A stretch of DNA of 64,000 bases from Holophaga sp. (GTDB lineage Bacteria > Acidobacteriota > Holophagae > Holophagales > Holophagaceae), in assembly GCA_016715205.1 (NCBI GenBank), contig JADKBC010000049.1:1-64000 (forward strand). The letters are read 5' to 3'. The notes under the pieces were generated by a model. That model worked only from the letters and a program-made list of their open reading frames with translations. It did no database searches and was not told where the DNA came from. Both the position numbers and the translations under genes were made by a program. Below, one piece after another: positions 23,068-32,543 of the stretch. Every line of letters starts with the position of its first letter. Within the stretch, counting starts at the first letter, position 1.

Positions 23068-24753
23068 TCAAGCACCCAGCAAACTCCGCGCATGAGCCTG
23101 GGCTTCTTGGCCGTCCGGGTGCCCTGATAGCAAGCGCGCCAATTCCTTCACCTGCTCGTCGCCCTGCAGCCAAGTGAGTTCGCTGCGGGTGCGGCCGCCG
23201 GTGGTGGCTTTTCTCAGGCGACCATGGTGCTCGGCCCTTGCGGCCACCTGGGCCAAATGGGTTACCGCCAGCACTTGATGCTGCCTGCCCAGTTCCCGCA
23301 CGGCAGCGCCCACGGCCAGGGCAGTCTCGCCTCCAATGCCCGCGTCCACTTCGTCCAGCACCAAAGTCAGGCCATTCTCGATTCGCTCGCCCAGAGCCAT
23401 GCCGGCTCCCAGGAAGGCCAGCATCACGCGGCTCAATTCGCCACCCGACGCGATCTTAGCCAAGGGGCGGAAACCTTCGCCCGGATTGGGTTCGATCCAG
23501 AGCGCCAGGGCCGAAAAACCGATGGCAGACACCTTCACTGGCTGTCCCGCCTGTTGAACCGGGCTGCCAGGATCGGCGGCGAGGCTGAGGCGTGCCTGGA
23601 GGCGTGCGCCCGCCATGCCGAGCTTCTGGAGGCGAGTGTGGACTTCCTTCTCGAGTTTGGGCACCCAGGCCGCGCGTCGGTCGTGCAGGGCTTCGGCAAC
23701 CTGCCGATAGGCTTCCGCGGCCTTGGTGAGCCGCTGTTCAAGTTCCTTGATGGAGGAAGAACCGGCTAGCAGGTCCCGCTGTTCGTGGCTCATGGCCTTG
23801 GCGCGGTCTGCCAGTTCCTCGGGCTCGCAATGATGGCGGCGGGCCAGTTTTTCGAAGGCGGCCAGTCGCGTTTCCACCAGCTCGATGCGCTCCACGCCCG
23901 ACTTGGACCAATGGATGGCCTGATCCTGGCCCAGGGCCTGCAGGTCTTCCAGTTCCAGCAAGGCCGAACGCAGGCGATCCACCTGGGGCTGGGTATCGGG
24001 CAGCACCGACACTGCGCGGGCCAGGGCGCGCTGGGCGGTTTCCAGGGGCGGCAGGGCCTCCCTGAAAGATTCCGCCGCCTCGCGAAAGGCCTGCTCGAGT
24101 TGGGCGGCATGGCGCAGGGGTTCGCGCTCGCCACGGAGCTGGGCCCATTCCCCGGGTTTGGGCGCCAGTTTTTCCAGATCCTGGATCTGTTCGGCCAGCC
24201 AGGCCAAGCGGGACTCCCGCTCGGACTCACTTTTCCGGCGCGCACGCAGGGCAGCCTCGGCTTCCCTCACGGCCTCGGCTTCCCTGGAAAGGTCCGCCTG
24301 GATGCCCAGGGCTTCGTCCAACAGGGCAAGATGGCGCTCTTCGGAGAGCAGGGATTGGTGATCGTGCTGGCTGGTGAGGCGCATCCACAGCCGACCGGCC
24401 TCGCGCAGATCGCCCAAATTGCAGGCGCCACCATTGATCCAGGCCCGGCTGCGGCCCTGGGTGCCCACTTCTCGGCGCATCACCACCGGTTGTTCGGAGG
24501 GCAACCCGCGCGCCTCCAGAAATGCCATCCAGGGTTCAAAGTGGCCTTCGATGACACCTTCCACCACGGCGCGATCGGTGCCAGCTCGCACCAGCTCACC
24601 ATCCCCCCGGGCGCCCACGAGCAGCGCAATGGCATCCACCAGCAGGGATTTTCCCGCGCCGGTTTCCCCCGTAAGAACGGTAAAGGCCCCTTGGAAGGGC
24701 ACTGTGAGATCCTCGACCAGGGCCAGATTCTGGATGCGAAGCGATGTAAGCAT
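23068..24753 (-). CDS. recN: DNA repair protein RecN
   Basis: 561 residues, normal length for this SMC-like ATPase of double-strand-break repair. It starts MLTSLRIQNLALVEDL, with Walker A GETGAGKS at 29-36. A long helical coiled-coil middle (about 150-360) follows. The C-terminal head carries the signature SGGELSRVMLAFLGAG and Walker B LVLDEVDAGIGG. Ends convergent with the exported gene at 22352, 29 bp away. The divergent gene is the diguanylate cyclase. Confidence 0.95.
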   Translation of the reverse strand: MLTSLRIQNLALVEDLTVPFQGAFTVLTGETGAGKSLLVDAIALLVGARGDGELVRAGTDRAVVEGVIEGHFEPWMAFLEARGLPSEQPVVMRREVGTQGRSRAWINGGACNLGDLREAGRLWMRLTSQHDHQSLLSEERHLALLDEALGIQADLSREAEAVREAEAALRARRKSESERESRLAWLAEQIQDLEKLAPKPGEWAQLRGEREPLRHAAQLEQAFREAAESFREALPPLETAQRALARAVSVLPDTQPQVDRLRSALLELEDLQALGQDQAIHWSKSGVERIELVETRLAAFEKLARRHHCEPEELADRAKAMSHEQRDLLAGSSSIKELEQRLTKAAEAYRQVAEALHDRRAAWVPKLEKEVHTRLQKLGMAGARLQARLSLAADPGSPVQQAGQPVKVSAIGFSALALWIEPNPGEGFRPLAKIASGGELSRVMLAFLGAGMALGERIENGLTLVLDEVDAGIGGETALAVGAAVRELGRQHQVLAVTHLAQVAARAEHHGRLRKATTGGRTRSELTWLQGDEQVKELARLLSGHPDGQEAQAHARSLLGA

Positions 24754-24837
24754 CTTCCCAGACTAGCTCTAAATGGGTTGCCGCTCAGGTGGAATTGGCG
24801 GATCTTGCAGATAGGAAAATCAATCCAGGAATCCTCC

Positions 24838-26643
24838 GTGCTGGAACAAAACCGAAATACCCGTTCGCTCAAGGCCTTCCTCTACATGGGCCTGGTGGGG
24901 ATTTCGCTGGTGTTTGCCCTCACGGGTTACGGCTTGCGGCTCTACGTGGAATCCCGCCTTTCCGAGCAGGCCGAGGCCCAGGTGCGTGCCCTCAGCCGAC
25001 ACCGAGCCCAGCAGTCGTTGTTGCTGTCCCTGCTTGATGAGGAAGTTGGCCTGAGGGGCTATCTGGCCACCGGGGATCCCAAACTCCTGAATACCTATTA
25101 CCAGGGCTCCCGAGAAGAGGCTGATGCCATCCGGAACACCCTGGACAACCTGGATCCCGCCGACGAAGAAGAAGCCACGCCGTTGGTGCAGCGAATTCAG
25201 GCCATGGTACGCGCCTGGCACGAGGAGGTGGCTGATCCCATGGTGCGGGATCGTGCCAAGGGCACCATCGCCAACCTGAAGGCCGTCATGGAGAAGGAAA
25301 AACAGCATTTCGAAGCCATCCGGGAGGCCAGTGAATCACTGCTGCGCTTTTTGGATGGGCGAGACAATGCCCGCCTGAATGCGGTGGAGCAATCCCTGGC
25401 CACAGCCCGATGGATCTCCATCGCGGCCATGGTGGTGGTCTTTCTGGCAGGACTGCTGGTGTCCCGTTGGATCCTTCGCAAGGTCGCCGACCCCTTGGTG
25501 GAACTGGCCGATGCAGCTCGGGCTGGCAGGGCGTTTCCGGAGCCGGAAACCATTGAATCGGTGCGCGAAGTGGAAGTGCTCAGCCGGGCGCTTTTCGACC
25601 TCGATGTCCGCGTTCGGGAGCGTGAGCAGACGCTCCGCCAGGATCACGACGAGGCAGAAGCCATCCGGGAGTTCGCCGAGTTGGTTCAGCGCATCGAGCA
25701 GGAAGACGATTTGCTGGTCGCCATGGAACAAGCCCTGCGCCGCCTGGTGCGGGCAGACCGGGTTCAGATTTTCCTTCGCCCAACCATCGGCGACGGCCTG
25801 GAGGCGCGGATCCCTCGCCTGGAGCCAGAGGAGATCGATAAACATCGAATCTTGCGAGAGGCGGTTGCCTGTCGAGCCATGCAAACCGGCCACTCGGTTA
25901 GCCTCGATACAAAATCGCCCACGGCCTGCATCTGCCCGTTGGGGGTTCCTGCCAAGGGCAGCTACATGTGTTTGCCCTTGCTGGCATCGGGCAAGGTCAT
26001 GGGGTTGGTCAATCTGCAGGCCAGCCGTTCGGGGCATTTCGATGTGGCCCTGCGTCGCATTTCAAAATCATGTATTTCCGTGGCCGCCGCGGCCCTGCAG
26101 GCCATTCGAGCGCTCAACCTAGCCAAGGAGGAAGCCCTGCGGGACGGGCTGACCGGGGCCTTCAACCGTCGCTTTTTGTCGGAGGTGCTCGCCAAGGAAA
26201 TCGATCATGCCAAGCGAGGCAATGCCTCCCTGTCGGCACTGATGTTCGATATCGATCACTTCAAGAAATTCAACGATACGTTTGGTCACGAAGGGGGGGA
26301 TCGGGTGCTGCTCGCCTTTGCCCACTGCCTGCGGGATCAGGTGCGCATGGGGGACCTTGTGGCCCGGTACGGCGGGGAGGAGTTTGCGGTACTGCTGCCG
26401 GACACGACCTACGAAGTGGCCATGAATCTCGCCGAACGCCTGCGCCGTCGGGTGGAAGCGCTCACCCTGGTGGGCCCGGATTTCCCCTCCGGGTGCCACA
26501 TCACCACGAGCATCGGCGTGGCCACCTATCCAGCCCACGGGGAGGATGGAGAAAGTCTGCTGGCTGCCGCTGACAAAGCCTTGTACGGCGCAAAGGGGAG
26601 CGGTCGGAACCGCGTGGTGGGGTTCTGTGACATCGGGTTGTAG
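24838..26643 (+). CDS. Membrane diguanylate cyclase (CHASE3-HAMP-GAF-GGDEF)
   Basis: 601 residues from a GTG start with AGGA upstream. TM1 is at about 12-36. A CHASE3-type extracytoplasmic helical domain follows (LLDEEVGLRGYLATGDPKLL). TM2 is at about 197-222, then a HAMP-like linker, a GAF domain (about 285-420) with a Cys cluster CIC...YMC, and a GGDEF domain. The active site GGEEF is at 512-516. A complete inhibitory I-site RMGD sits at 503-506, with the canonical five-residue spacing, so product inhibition is expected. It makes c-di-GMP for PilZ-type receptors such as the two in this window. The open frame extends far upstream over recN, but that part is antisense. Confidence 0.9.
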   Translation: MLEQNRNTRSLKAFLYMGLVGISLVFALTGYGLRLYVESRLSEQAEAQVRALSRHRAQQSLLLSLLDEEVGLRGYLATGDPKLLNTYYQGSREEADAIRNTLDNLDPADEEEATPLVQRIQAMVRAWHEEVADPMVRDRAKGTIANLKAVMEKEKQHFEAIREASESLLRFLDGRDNARLNAVEQSLATARWISIAAMVVVFLAGLLVSRWILRKVADPLVELADAARAGRAFPEPETIESVREVEVLSRALFDLDVRVREREQTLRQDHDEAEAIREFAELVQRIEQEDDLLVAMEQALRRLVRADRVQIFLRPTIGDGLEARIPRLEPEEIDKHRILREAVACRAMQTGHSVSLDTKSPTACICPLGVPAKGSYMCLPLLASGKVMGLVNLQASRSGHFDVALRRISKSCISVAAAALQAIRALNLAKEEALRDGLTGAFNRRFLSEVLAKEIDHAKRGNASLSALMFDIDHFKKFNDTFGHEGGDRVLLAFAHCLRDQVRMGDLVARYGGEEFAVLLPDTTYEVAMNLAERLRRRVEALTLVGPDFPSGCHITTSIGVATYPAHGEDGESLLAAADKALYGAKGSGRNRVVGFCDIGL

Positions 26644-26710
26644 GTGGCATCCAACTTGACGGATGCCTAGCTGGGCACCATGCTTTTCCTTTAGGTCTTT
26701 GTCAGTTCCA

Positions 26711-26829
26711 TAGCGCGATATCCAGAAAGGTGGAGGGACGGGCCCTGTGAAACCTTGGCAACCTGCTGTAATCAGGCGTGGTGCCAATTCCCCCCGGAAC
26801 GGCAAGATCGTGTTCCGGATAGATGCTGA
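26711..26829 (+). ncRNA. SAM-I (S-box) riboswitch
   Basis: The core matches the S-box aptamer: AGAAAGGTGGAGGGAC at 26724-26739, GGCCC, TGAAACC, TTGGCAACC at 26755-26763, and GGTGCCAATTCC at 26780-26791. A closing stem forms between GATATC and GATAGATGC at the ends. It lies upstream of the metF fusion, ferredoxin and metH genes, so high SAM should shut methionine regeneration off. No stem with a T run lies between aptamer and ATG (26922). Control of translation is therefore more likely than termination, which is inference. Confidence 0.92.
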
Positions 26830-26921
26830 GCTGTATTGAACTGAACAAAAACTGGACCCCCGGATTCCCTGTCCGAGGTATCGTGCGTGGCACTGGCGGA
26901 GCCGTTCCGGTCCGAGGTCCC

Positions 26922-28769
26922 ATGTCTCCCACATTCAAGGATGCTTTGCAGGCGGGTCAACGCTTCCTGTTCGATGGTTCTACGCCCACGGTGCTGTACG
27001 AGAAAGGGCTGTTCATCAACCGCAGCTTTGATGAGGCCAACCTCGTCACCCCGCAGATGGTGCGCAGCATCCACGAGCTGTACCGTGCCGCCGGGGCGCA
27101 GGTACTCACCACCAACACCTGGGCCGCCAATCGGCCCAAGCTCTGCGGCTACGGGCTTGGGGAGCAGCTGGTGGAAATCAATCGGGCGGGCGCGAAGTTA
27201 GCCCGGGAAGCCCTGGGTGAGGGCACGGGCTGGGTGGCGGGCTGCATCGGACCATTGGGTTTGCGCATCGAGCCCTGGGGGCCCACCTCCTTTGATGAGG
27301 CCAAGGGCTTCTTCCGGGAACAAGCCCAGTCCTTGATCGATGGCGGGGTGGATCTCTTTGTACTGGAATCCTTTGCGGATCTGGATGAAATCCATCAGGC
27401 CATGCTCGCCATCCAGGAATTGGGCCCCTATCCCATGGCCGCCATGATGACGCCCAACGACGAGGGGCAAACCATCTATGGCACTGAGCCCGAGTGGTAC
27501 ATTCGAAAACTGGCTGAATGGGGCGCCGACTTGGTGGGTGTCAACGGTGGCAGCGGCCCTGCGCCGCTTTTGGAATTGCTGCGTCGTTTCAAGGCCGTCA
27601 CGGATCGCCCTCTCATTCTGCAACCCAGCGCGGGCCTACCCAGGATGGTGGACGGTCGGCTGCTCTATATGGCAAGCCCTGAGTACCTGGGCGAATTTGC
27701 GCGGCAGGCCTTCCAACTTGGGGTTCGCGCCGTGGGTGGCTGCGCCGGCACCACGCCAGCCCACACCCGCACCATGCGCGGTGCCCTGGCCCAGGAGCAG
27801 GCCTTCGTAGAGGTGAAACCTGAAATCCTGGAACCCGAGCACGGCCACGCCGCCGCCCTGGTGCCCTTTGCAGAGCGCAGTTCCTTTAGCCGAAAACTGG
27901 CCGAAGGCCGGTTCGTGACCAGCGTGGAGTTGGTGCCCCCCAAGGGCACCAGTGCAGAAAAACTGCTGGAGAAGGCCGCCCATTGCAAGGCGCTTGGTGT
28001 GGATGCCATCAATGTGCCCGATGGGCCCCGGGCCATGGCCCGGATGTCGGCCCTGGCCGCCGCCCTGCTCATCGAACAGCAGGTGGGCATCGAAGCGGTG
28101 CTCCATTTTGCCTGTCGGGATCGCAACCTGCTCGGCATGCAGAGTGATCTGCTGGGGGCGTCCGCCCTGGGGCTGCGCAACCTGCTGGCGGTGACAGGCG
28201 ATCCTCCCAAGCTGGGTCCCTATCCCCACGCCACCGCGGTCTACGACGTGGACTCCATCGGCCTGGTGAACATTCTGGCGCGCCTCAACTCGGGCCAGGA
28301 TCTGGGCGGCAGCAGCATCGGCGCCTCTACGGCCTTCAGCATTGGCGTGGGTGCGAACCCAGTCGCCCTGGACACTGAACGCGAGCAGGAACGGTTTCGC
28401 TACAAAGTGGATGCTGGTGCGGAATGGGCCATCACCCAGCCGGTTTTTGACACAGATTCGCTCTTCCGTTTCCTGGATTTTGCAGAGCCCTTCGGCATCC
28501 CCATCATGGCGGGCATCTGGCCCTTGAAAAGCCTGCGCAACGCGGAGTTCATGGCCAATGAAGTACCTGGGGTCTTTGTGCCCAAGGCATTGCTGGAACG
28601 CATGGCCACGCGACACACCGCCGAGGATCAATTGAAGGAAGGCCTCGAAATCGCCACCGAATTGATTGAGCGGGTAAGGCCGAGGGTGCGGGGCTTGCAG
28701 ATCAGCGCCCCCCTTGGTCAGGTGGACCTGTTGGAAGGCCTGTTGCGGTTATCGAAGGAAGGCGCCTGA
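26922..28769 (+). CDS. Homocysteine S-methyltransferase-like / methylenetetrahydrofolate reductase fusion
   Basis: 615 residues, architecture of the YitJ-type fusions. The N-terminal half (about 1-290) is a homocysteine methyltransferase barrel (FLFDGSTPTVLYEKG). The C-terminal half (about 315-610) is an MTHFR domain (TSVELVPPKGTSAEKLLEKA; LAVTGDPPKLGPYP; ITQPVFDTD). The MTHFR part makes 5-methyl-THF for MetH. Notably, the zinc-ligand Cys positions of the barrel are largely lost: GVNGGSGP where GxNC is expected, and GGCAG where GGCCG is expected. So the N-terminal domain may not methylate homocysteine. Start chosen at MSPTFK with GAGG 6 bp upstream; it is behind a SAM-I riboswitch. Its stop overlaps the ferredoxin start by one base. 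Confidence 0.9.
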   Translation: MSPTFKDALQAGQRFLFDGSTPTVLYEKGLFINRSFDEANLVTPQMVRSIHELYRAAGAQVLTTNTWAANRPKLCGYGLGEQLVEINRAGAKLAREALGEGTGWVAGCIGPLGLRIEPWGPTSFDEAKGFFREQAQSLIDGGVDLFVLESFADLDEIHQAMLAIQELGPYPMAAMMTPNDEGQTIYGTEPEWYIRKLAEWGADLVGVNGGSGPAPLLELLRRFKAVTDRPLILQPSAGLPRMVDGRLLYMASPEYLGEFARQAFQLGVRAVGGCAGTTPAHTRTMRGALAQEQAFVEVKPEILEPEHGHAAALVPFAERSSFSRKLAEGRFVTSVELVPPKGTSAEKLLEKAAHCKALGVDAINVPDGPRAMARMSALAAALLIEQQVGIEAVLHFACRDRNLLGMQSDLLGASALGLRNLLAVTGDPPKLGPYPHATAVYDVDSIGLVNILARLNSGQDLGGSSIGASTAFSIGVGANPVALDTEREQERFRYKVDAGAEWAITQPVFDTDSLFRFLDFAEPFGIPIMAGIWPLKSLRNAEFMANEVPGVFVPKALLERMATRHTAEDQLKEGLEIATELIERVRPRVRGLQISAPLGQVDLLEGLLRLSKEGA

Positions 28770-29068
28770 TGTCTGAAATAGATCTTGCTAGGGTTCATTT
28801 CCTTTTGGACGACCTGCTGGTCCAGGCTCCCGTGGGCACGCCCCTGCAGGAAATCGCCGATCACGGTGGCGCGGATCTGACCTTTGGCTGTCGCAACGGC
28901 TCCTGTGGGACCTGCCGCATCCGCATTGTCAGTGGGTTGGAGAACAGTTCGCCGGTGGGCCCCGAGGAGCGGGATTTCTTGGCCAGCATCGAAGCGCCAT
29001 CCGATCATCGGCTGGCCTGCCAGGTGTGCGTAAACGGAGATCTGGAGATTGAGTATCTGGGGTTGTGA
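28769..29068 (+). CDS. [2Fe-2S] ferredoxin in the metF-metH operon
   Basis: 99 residues, plant-type [2Fe-2S] ferredoxin fold. The cluster ligands are seen in FGCRNGSCGTCRIRI (Cx4Cx2C) with the fourth Cys in RLACQVCV. The ATG overlaps the metF-fusion stop (ATGA), and metH starts 49 bp later. The tight position under the same SAM riboswitch suggests it feeds electrons to MetH reactivation, or to the MTHFR domain. Neither is proven by sequence. Confidence 0.9.
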   Translation: MSEIDLARVHFLLDDLLVQAPVGTPLQEIADHGGADLTFGCRNGSCGTCRIRIVSGLENSSPVGPEERDFLASIEAPSDHRLACQVCVNGDLEIEYLGL

Positions 29069-29117
29069 CCCGAGAGTTTCTCCGTTTGGTTCATGCCTTT
29101 TGCCGTGAAAGCTATTT

Positions 29118-32100
29118 ATGACTTCGCTCGCATCTCTCCTCCTTGAACGTCCCTTGCTGCTGGATGGCGGCATGGGCACGCAGATCCTGGCGCGCAAACC
29201 CACGGTGGATGATTTCGGCGGCCTCGCTCTGGATGGCTGCATGGAGATCTTCAACGAGCGGCGCCCGGAGTGGATTCGCAATATCCATGCGGCCTATTTC
29301 GACGCTGGCGCGGACGCGGTGGAGACCAACACCTTTGGCGCCAATGATGTGGTGCTGGGTGAATTTGGCATTGCGCACCGCACCGAGGAACTCAATGTGG
29401 TGGCCGCACGCCTGGCCAAGGACGTCGCCCAGAGCTACGATCGTCGTCGCTATGTGGTGGGTTCCGTTGGGCCAGGCACCAAGCTCCTGACCCTGGGGCA
29501 CATCGACCCTGATTCCCTGTTCGCCTCCTACCGAGCCCAGGTGCGGGGGCTTCTGCGTGGCGGAGCCGACGCCATCCTCATTGAGACCTGCCAGGATCTG
29601 GGTCAGATCAAGACGGCCGTGCGCGCAGCTCGGGCTGCCATGACGGATGCGCACATCCAGAAGCCACTCTGGGTGCAGGTGACGGTGGAGACCACGGGCA
29701 CGTTGCTGCTGGGCACCGAGATCCAGGCCGCCCTCGTGGCCATCGAGATGCTGGGTGTGGATGTGCTGGGCCTGAACTGCGGCACCGGGCCTGATGAAAT
29801 GCATGCCCCTCTGGCGGCGCTGGCCGAGGCTTCACCCTTCCTCCTGAGCTGTTTGCCCAATGCCGGGTTGCCCGTGAACGAAGGTGGGAACCTGGTGTAT
29901 CCCCTGGGCCCCGACGCTTTCGCCGAGAAGGTTTCCGCTGCGGCCAAGACCTACGGCCTCAACATCGTGGGTGGCTGCTGTGGCACCACACCCGACCACA
30001 TCCGAGCCCTGGCGCAGCGCATGTCCTCCGTGAACCTCACCCATCGCGTGCCCCGCTTGGAGCGCTCGGTGTCGAGCCTCTATCAGGCCGTGACGCTGCG
30101 CCAGGAACCTCGGCCCCTGATTGTGGGTGAGCGCACCAACGCCAATGGTTCCAAGGCCTTCCGGGATGCCCTGGCCAAGGATGATTTCGATTCCCTGGTG
30201 GGTATTGCCAAGGATCAGCAGCGGGAAGCCTCCCACATGCTGGATGTCTGTGTGGCCTACGTGGGGCGCAACGAAGTGCGCGACATGGACGAACTGCTGA
30301 AGCGGGTGGTCACCCAGTGCGCGTTGCCGCTGATGATCGATTCCACGGAAGTTGCCGTGATTGAGCGAGCCCTGAAACTGGCGCCAGGGAAGTGCGTCAT
30401 CAACTCCATCAATTTCGAGGATGGTGAAGGCAAGGCCCGGCAGATCCTGGACCTTTGCCGGGAATACGGCGCAGCGGTGGTGGCGCTCACCATCGACGAA
30501 CAGGGCATGGCCCAGACCAAGGAACGCAAACTCGCGGTCACCCAACGTTTGGTGGATCTGGTTATTGGTGAGTACGGTTTCAATCCTTCGGATTTGATCA
30601 TCGATCCCTTGACCTTCACCCTGGGTAGTGGTGATGAAGCCTATCGCGGGGCCGCCGTGGCAACCCTCGACACCCTGCGGGAGATCAAGGCCAGACACCA
30701 TGGCGTGCTCACCATGCTGGGCGTGTCCAACATTTCCTTCGGCCTGAAGCCAGCGGCCCGCCACGTGGTGAACGCGCTCATGCTCTACCACGGCGTGCAG
30801 GCGGGACTGGATCTCGCGATTTTCAACTCGGCCAAAGTCATTCCCGTCGCGCGCATTCCTGAGGATCAACGGCGTGCCGCGGAGGATCTCATTTTTGATC
30901 GCCGTCGCGAGGGGTACGATCCTCTGAAAGTATTGCTGGAGCTCTTCGGGAACGGCCAGACTGCCCAGGCCACCGAATCCGTGCGCGAATCCATGGATCC
31001 CGCCACCCGACTGCGGCAGGACATCCTGGATGGCGAAAAACAGCGGGTCCTCGCAGATGTGGACGAGGCCCTCAACATCCATGAACCGCTGCATCTCATC
31101 AACGACGTGCTGCTGGGCGCCATGAAGGAAGTGGGCGAGCGCTTCGGCGCAGGCACCATGCAGCTGCCCTTTGTGCTGGAAAGCGCCGAAACCATGAAGG
31201 CCGCCATTTCACGCATCGAGCCTTTCCTGCCCAAGGAAGCAAGCACTTCCAAGGGGCGGGTGGTGCTGGCCACCGTGAAAGGCGATGTCCACGATATCGG
31301 CAAGAACCTGGTGGAAATCATCCTCAGCAACAACGGGTACGAAGTGGCAAACCTGGGCATCAAGCAGCCCGTGGAGGCCATCGTGGCGGCGGCCGAAGAC
31401 GCGCCGACGTTGGCCATCGGTCTCTCGGGATTGCTCGTGAAATCCACCGCCATCATGCGGGAGAACCTGATCCACATGGCTGAAAAAGGCCTCACCCTGC
31501 CCGTGATTCTTGGGGGCGCGGCACTGACCCGGGATTTCGTGGAGCAGGAATGCCGCCCGCTCTATGGCGGCTCAGTGCGCTATGCCGAGGATGCCTTCGA
31601 GGGCTTGCGCATTCTGGATGCGGCCCGCAGCGGTGAATTGGAAGCCAGCGAGACTCCAGTCGCACCTTCGCGGATCACCATCCTGCGCCGCGGAGAAGGT
31701 GCCGTTCCGCTCACGGATCAGGGGCAAAGCTCCTGGGTAAAGCGCCAAGTGAATCTTCCGACACCCCCGTTCTGGGGTGTGCAGGAAGTGGCCCATCGGC
31801 CCGAACAGCTTTTTGAATTCCTCGACACCTTCGTGGTGATCCGCAACCGCTGGTCCTTCACCCAGGGTCAGCTTTCCGATGCGGATTTCGAGGCGGTGCT
31901 GAAGGAGAAGGCCGAGCCCCTGCTGGCAACATGGAAACAGCGCCTGCTGACAGAACCCTTGCTGCGGCCCCGGGCCCGCTATGGCTACTTCCCTGTGCAA
32001 GCCTCGGGGAATGTGCTGAAGGTCTACACACCGGACCAACACACGCTGCTTACAGAACTGGTCTTCCCGCGACAGGCGGCGGGCCGTCGTCTTTGCATCG

Positions 32101-32543
32101 CTGACTACTTTGAACCAGCCGAGGGTGGACGCTTTGATGTGCTCGGTCTGCAACTGGTGACCATGGGCCGGGAGGCCGCCGATTTCGCGGCGGAACTCTA
32201 TGCGGGCAACCACTATTCGGATTACTTCACCTTCCATGGCCTGGCCACGGAACTCACCGAAGCCTACGCCGAACGTCTGCACGCGCGCATCCGTCGTGAG
32301 CTTGGAATCCACCAACGGGATGCCAAGCAACTGCGCCAACTCTTCAGCCAGGGCTACCAAGGTTCCCGCTTTTCCTTCGGCTATCCCGCCTGTCCCGATC
32401 TCGAAGGCAATGCCCAGGTGCTGGAGTTGCTCCAAGGCGCCGAGGTGGACGTGGAACTCACCGAAGGTTTCCAAATGGTGCCCGAATACACCACCAGCGC
32501 CCTGGTGGCGTGGCATCCCCAGGCGCGGTACTTCGCGGTTTAG
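29118..32543 (+). CDS. metH: Cobalamin-dependent methionine synthase
   Basis: 1141 residues, full-length four-module MetH. Homocysteine barrel (about 1-300) with intact zinc ligands in GLNCGTGP and GGCCGTTP. Pterin-binding barrel (about 325-590; LIVGERTNANGSKAF). Cobalamin cap and Rossmann module with the B12-binding DVHDIGK (cobalt ligand His725). C-terminal AdoMet-binding activation domain (TPPFWGVQEV; SRFSFGYPACPDL). It transfers the methyl group of 5-methyl-THF to homocysteine. Presence of the activation domain means it can be rescued by reductive methylation, for which the ferredoxin gene upstream is a candidate donor. Its stop overlaps the convergent gene at 32540. Confidence 0.97.
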   Translation: MTSLASLLLERPLLLDGGMGTQILARKPTVDDFGGLALDGCMEIFNERRPEWIRNIHAAYFDAGADAVETNTFGANDVVLGEFGIAHRTEELNVVAARLAKDVAQSYDRRRYVVGSVGPGTKLLTLGHIDPDSLFASYRAQVRGLLRGGADAILIETCQDLGQIKTAVRAARAAMTDAHIQKPLWVQVTVETTGTLLLGTEIQAALVAIEMLGVDVLGLNCGTGPDEMHAPLAALAEASPFLLSCLPNAGLPVNEGGNLVYPLGPDAFAEKVSAAAKTYGLNIVGGCCGTTPDHIRALAQRMSSVNLTHRVPRLERSVSSLYQAVTLRQEPRPLIVGERTNANGSKAFRDALAKDDFDSLVGIAKDQQREASHMLDVCVAYVGRNEVRDMDELLKRVVTQCALPLMIDSTEVAVIERALKLAPGKCVINSINFEDGEGKARQILDLCREYGAAVVALTIDEQGMAQTKERKLAVTQRLVDLVIGEYGFNPSDLIIDPLTFTLGSGDEAYRGAAVATLDTLREIKARHHGVLTMLGVSNISFGLKPAARHVVNALMLYHGVQAGLDLAIFNSAKVIPVARIPEDQRRAAEDLIFDRRREGYDPLKVLLELFGNGQTAQATESVRESMDPATRLRQDILDGEKQRVLADVDEALNIHEPLHLINDVLLGAMKEVGERFGAGTMQLPFVLESAETMKAAISRIEPFLPKEASTSKGRVVLATVKGDVHDIGKNLVEIILSNNGYEVANLGIKQPVEAIVAAAEDAPTLAIGLSGLLVKSTAIMRENLIHMAEKGLTLPVILGGAALTRDFVEQECRPLYGGSVRYAEDAFEGLRILDAARSGELEASETPVAPSRITILRRGEGAVPLTDQGQSSWVKRQVNLPTPPFWGVQEVAHRPEQLFEFLDTFVVIRNRWSFTQGQLSDADFEAVLKEKAEPLLATWKQRLLTEPLLRPRARYGYFPVQASGNVLKVYTPDQHTLLTELVFPRQAAGRRLCIADYFEPAEGGRFDVLGLQLVTMGREAADFAAELYAGNHYSDYFTFHGLATELTEAYAERLHARIRRELGIHQRDAKQLRQLFSQGYQGSRFSFGYPACPDLEGNAQVLELLQGAEVDVELTEGFQMVPEYTTSALVAWHPQARYFAV

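Noticed and set aside
23785..24837. Upstream extension of the diguanylate cyclase frame by about 350 codons
   Set aside because: It lies antisense to recN and has no domain character; the GTG at 24838 has an upstream AGGA and starts just before TM1.
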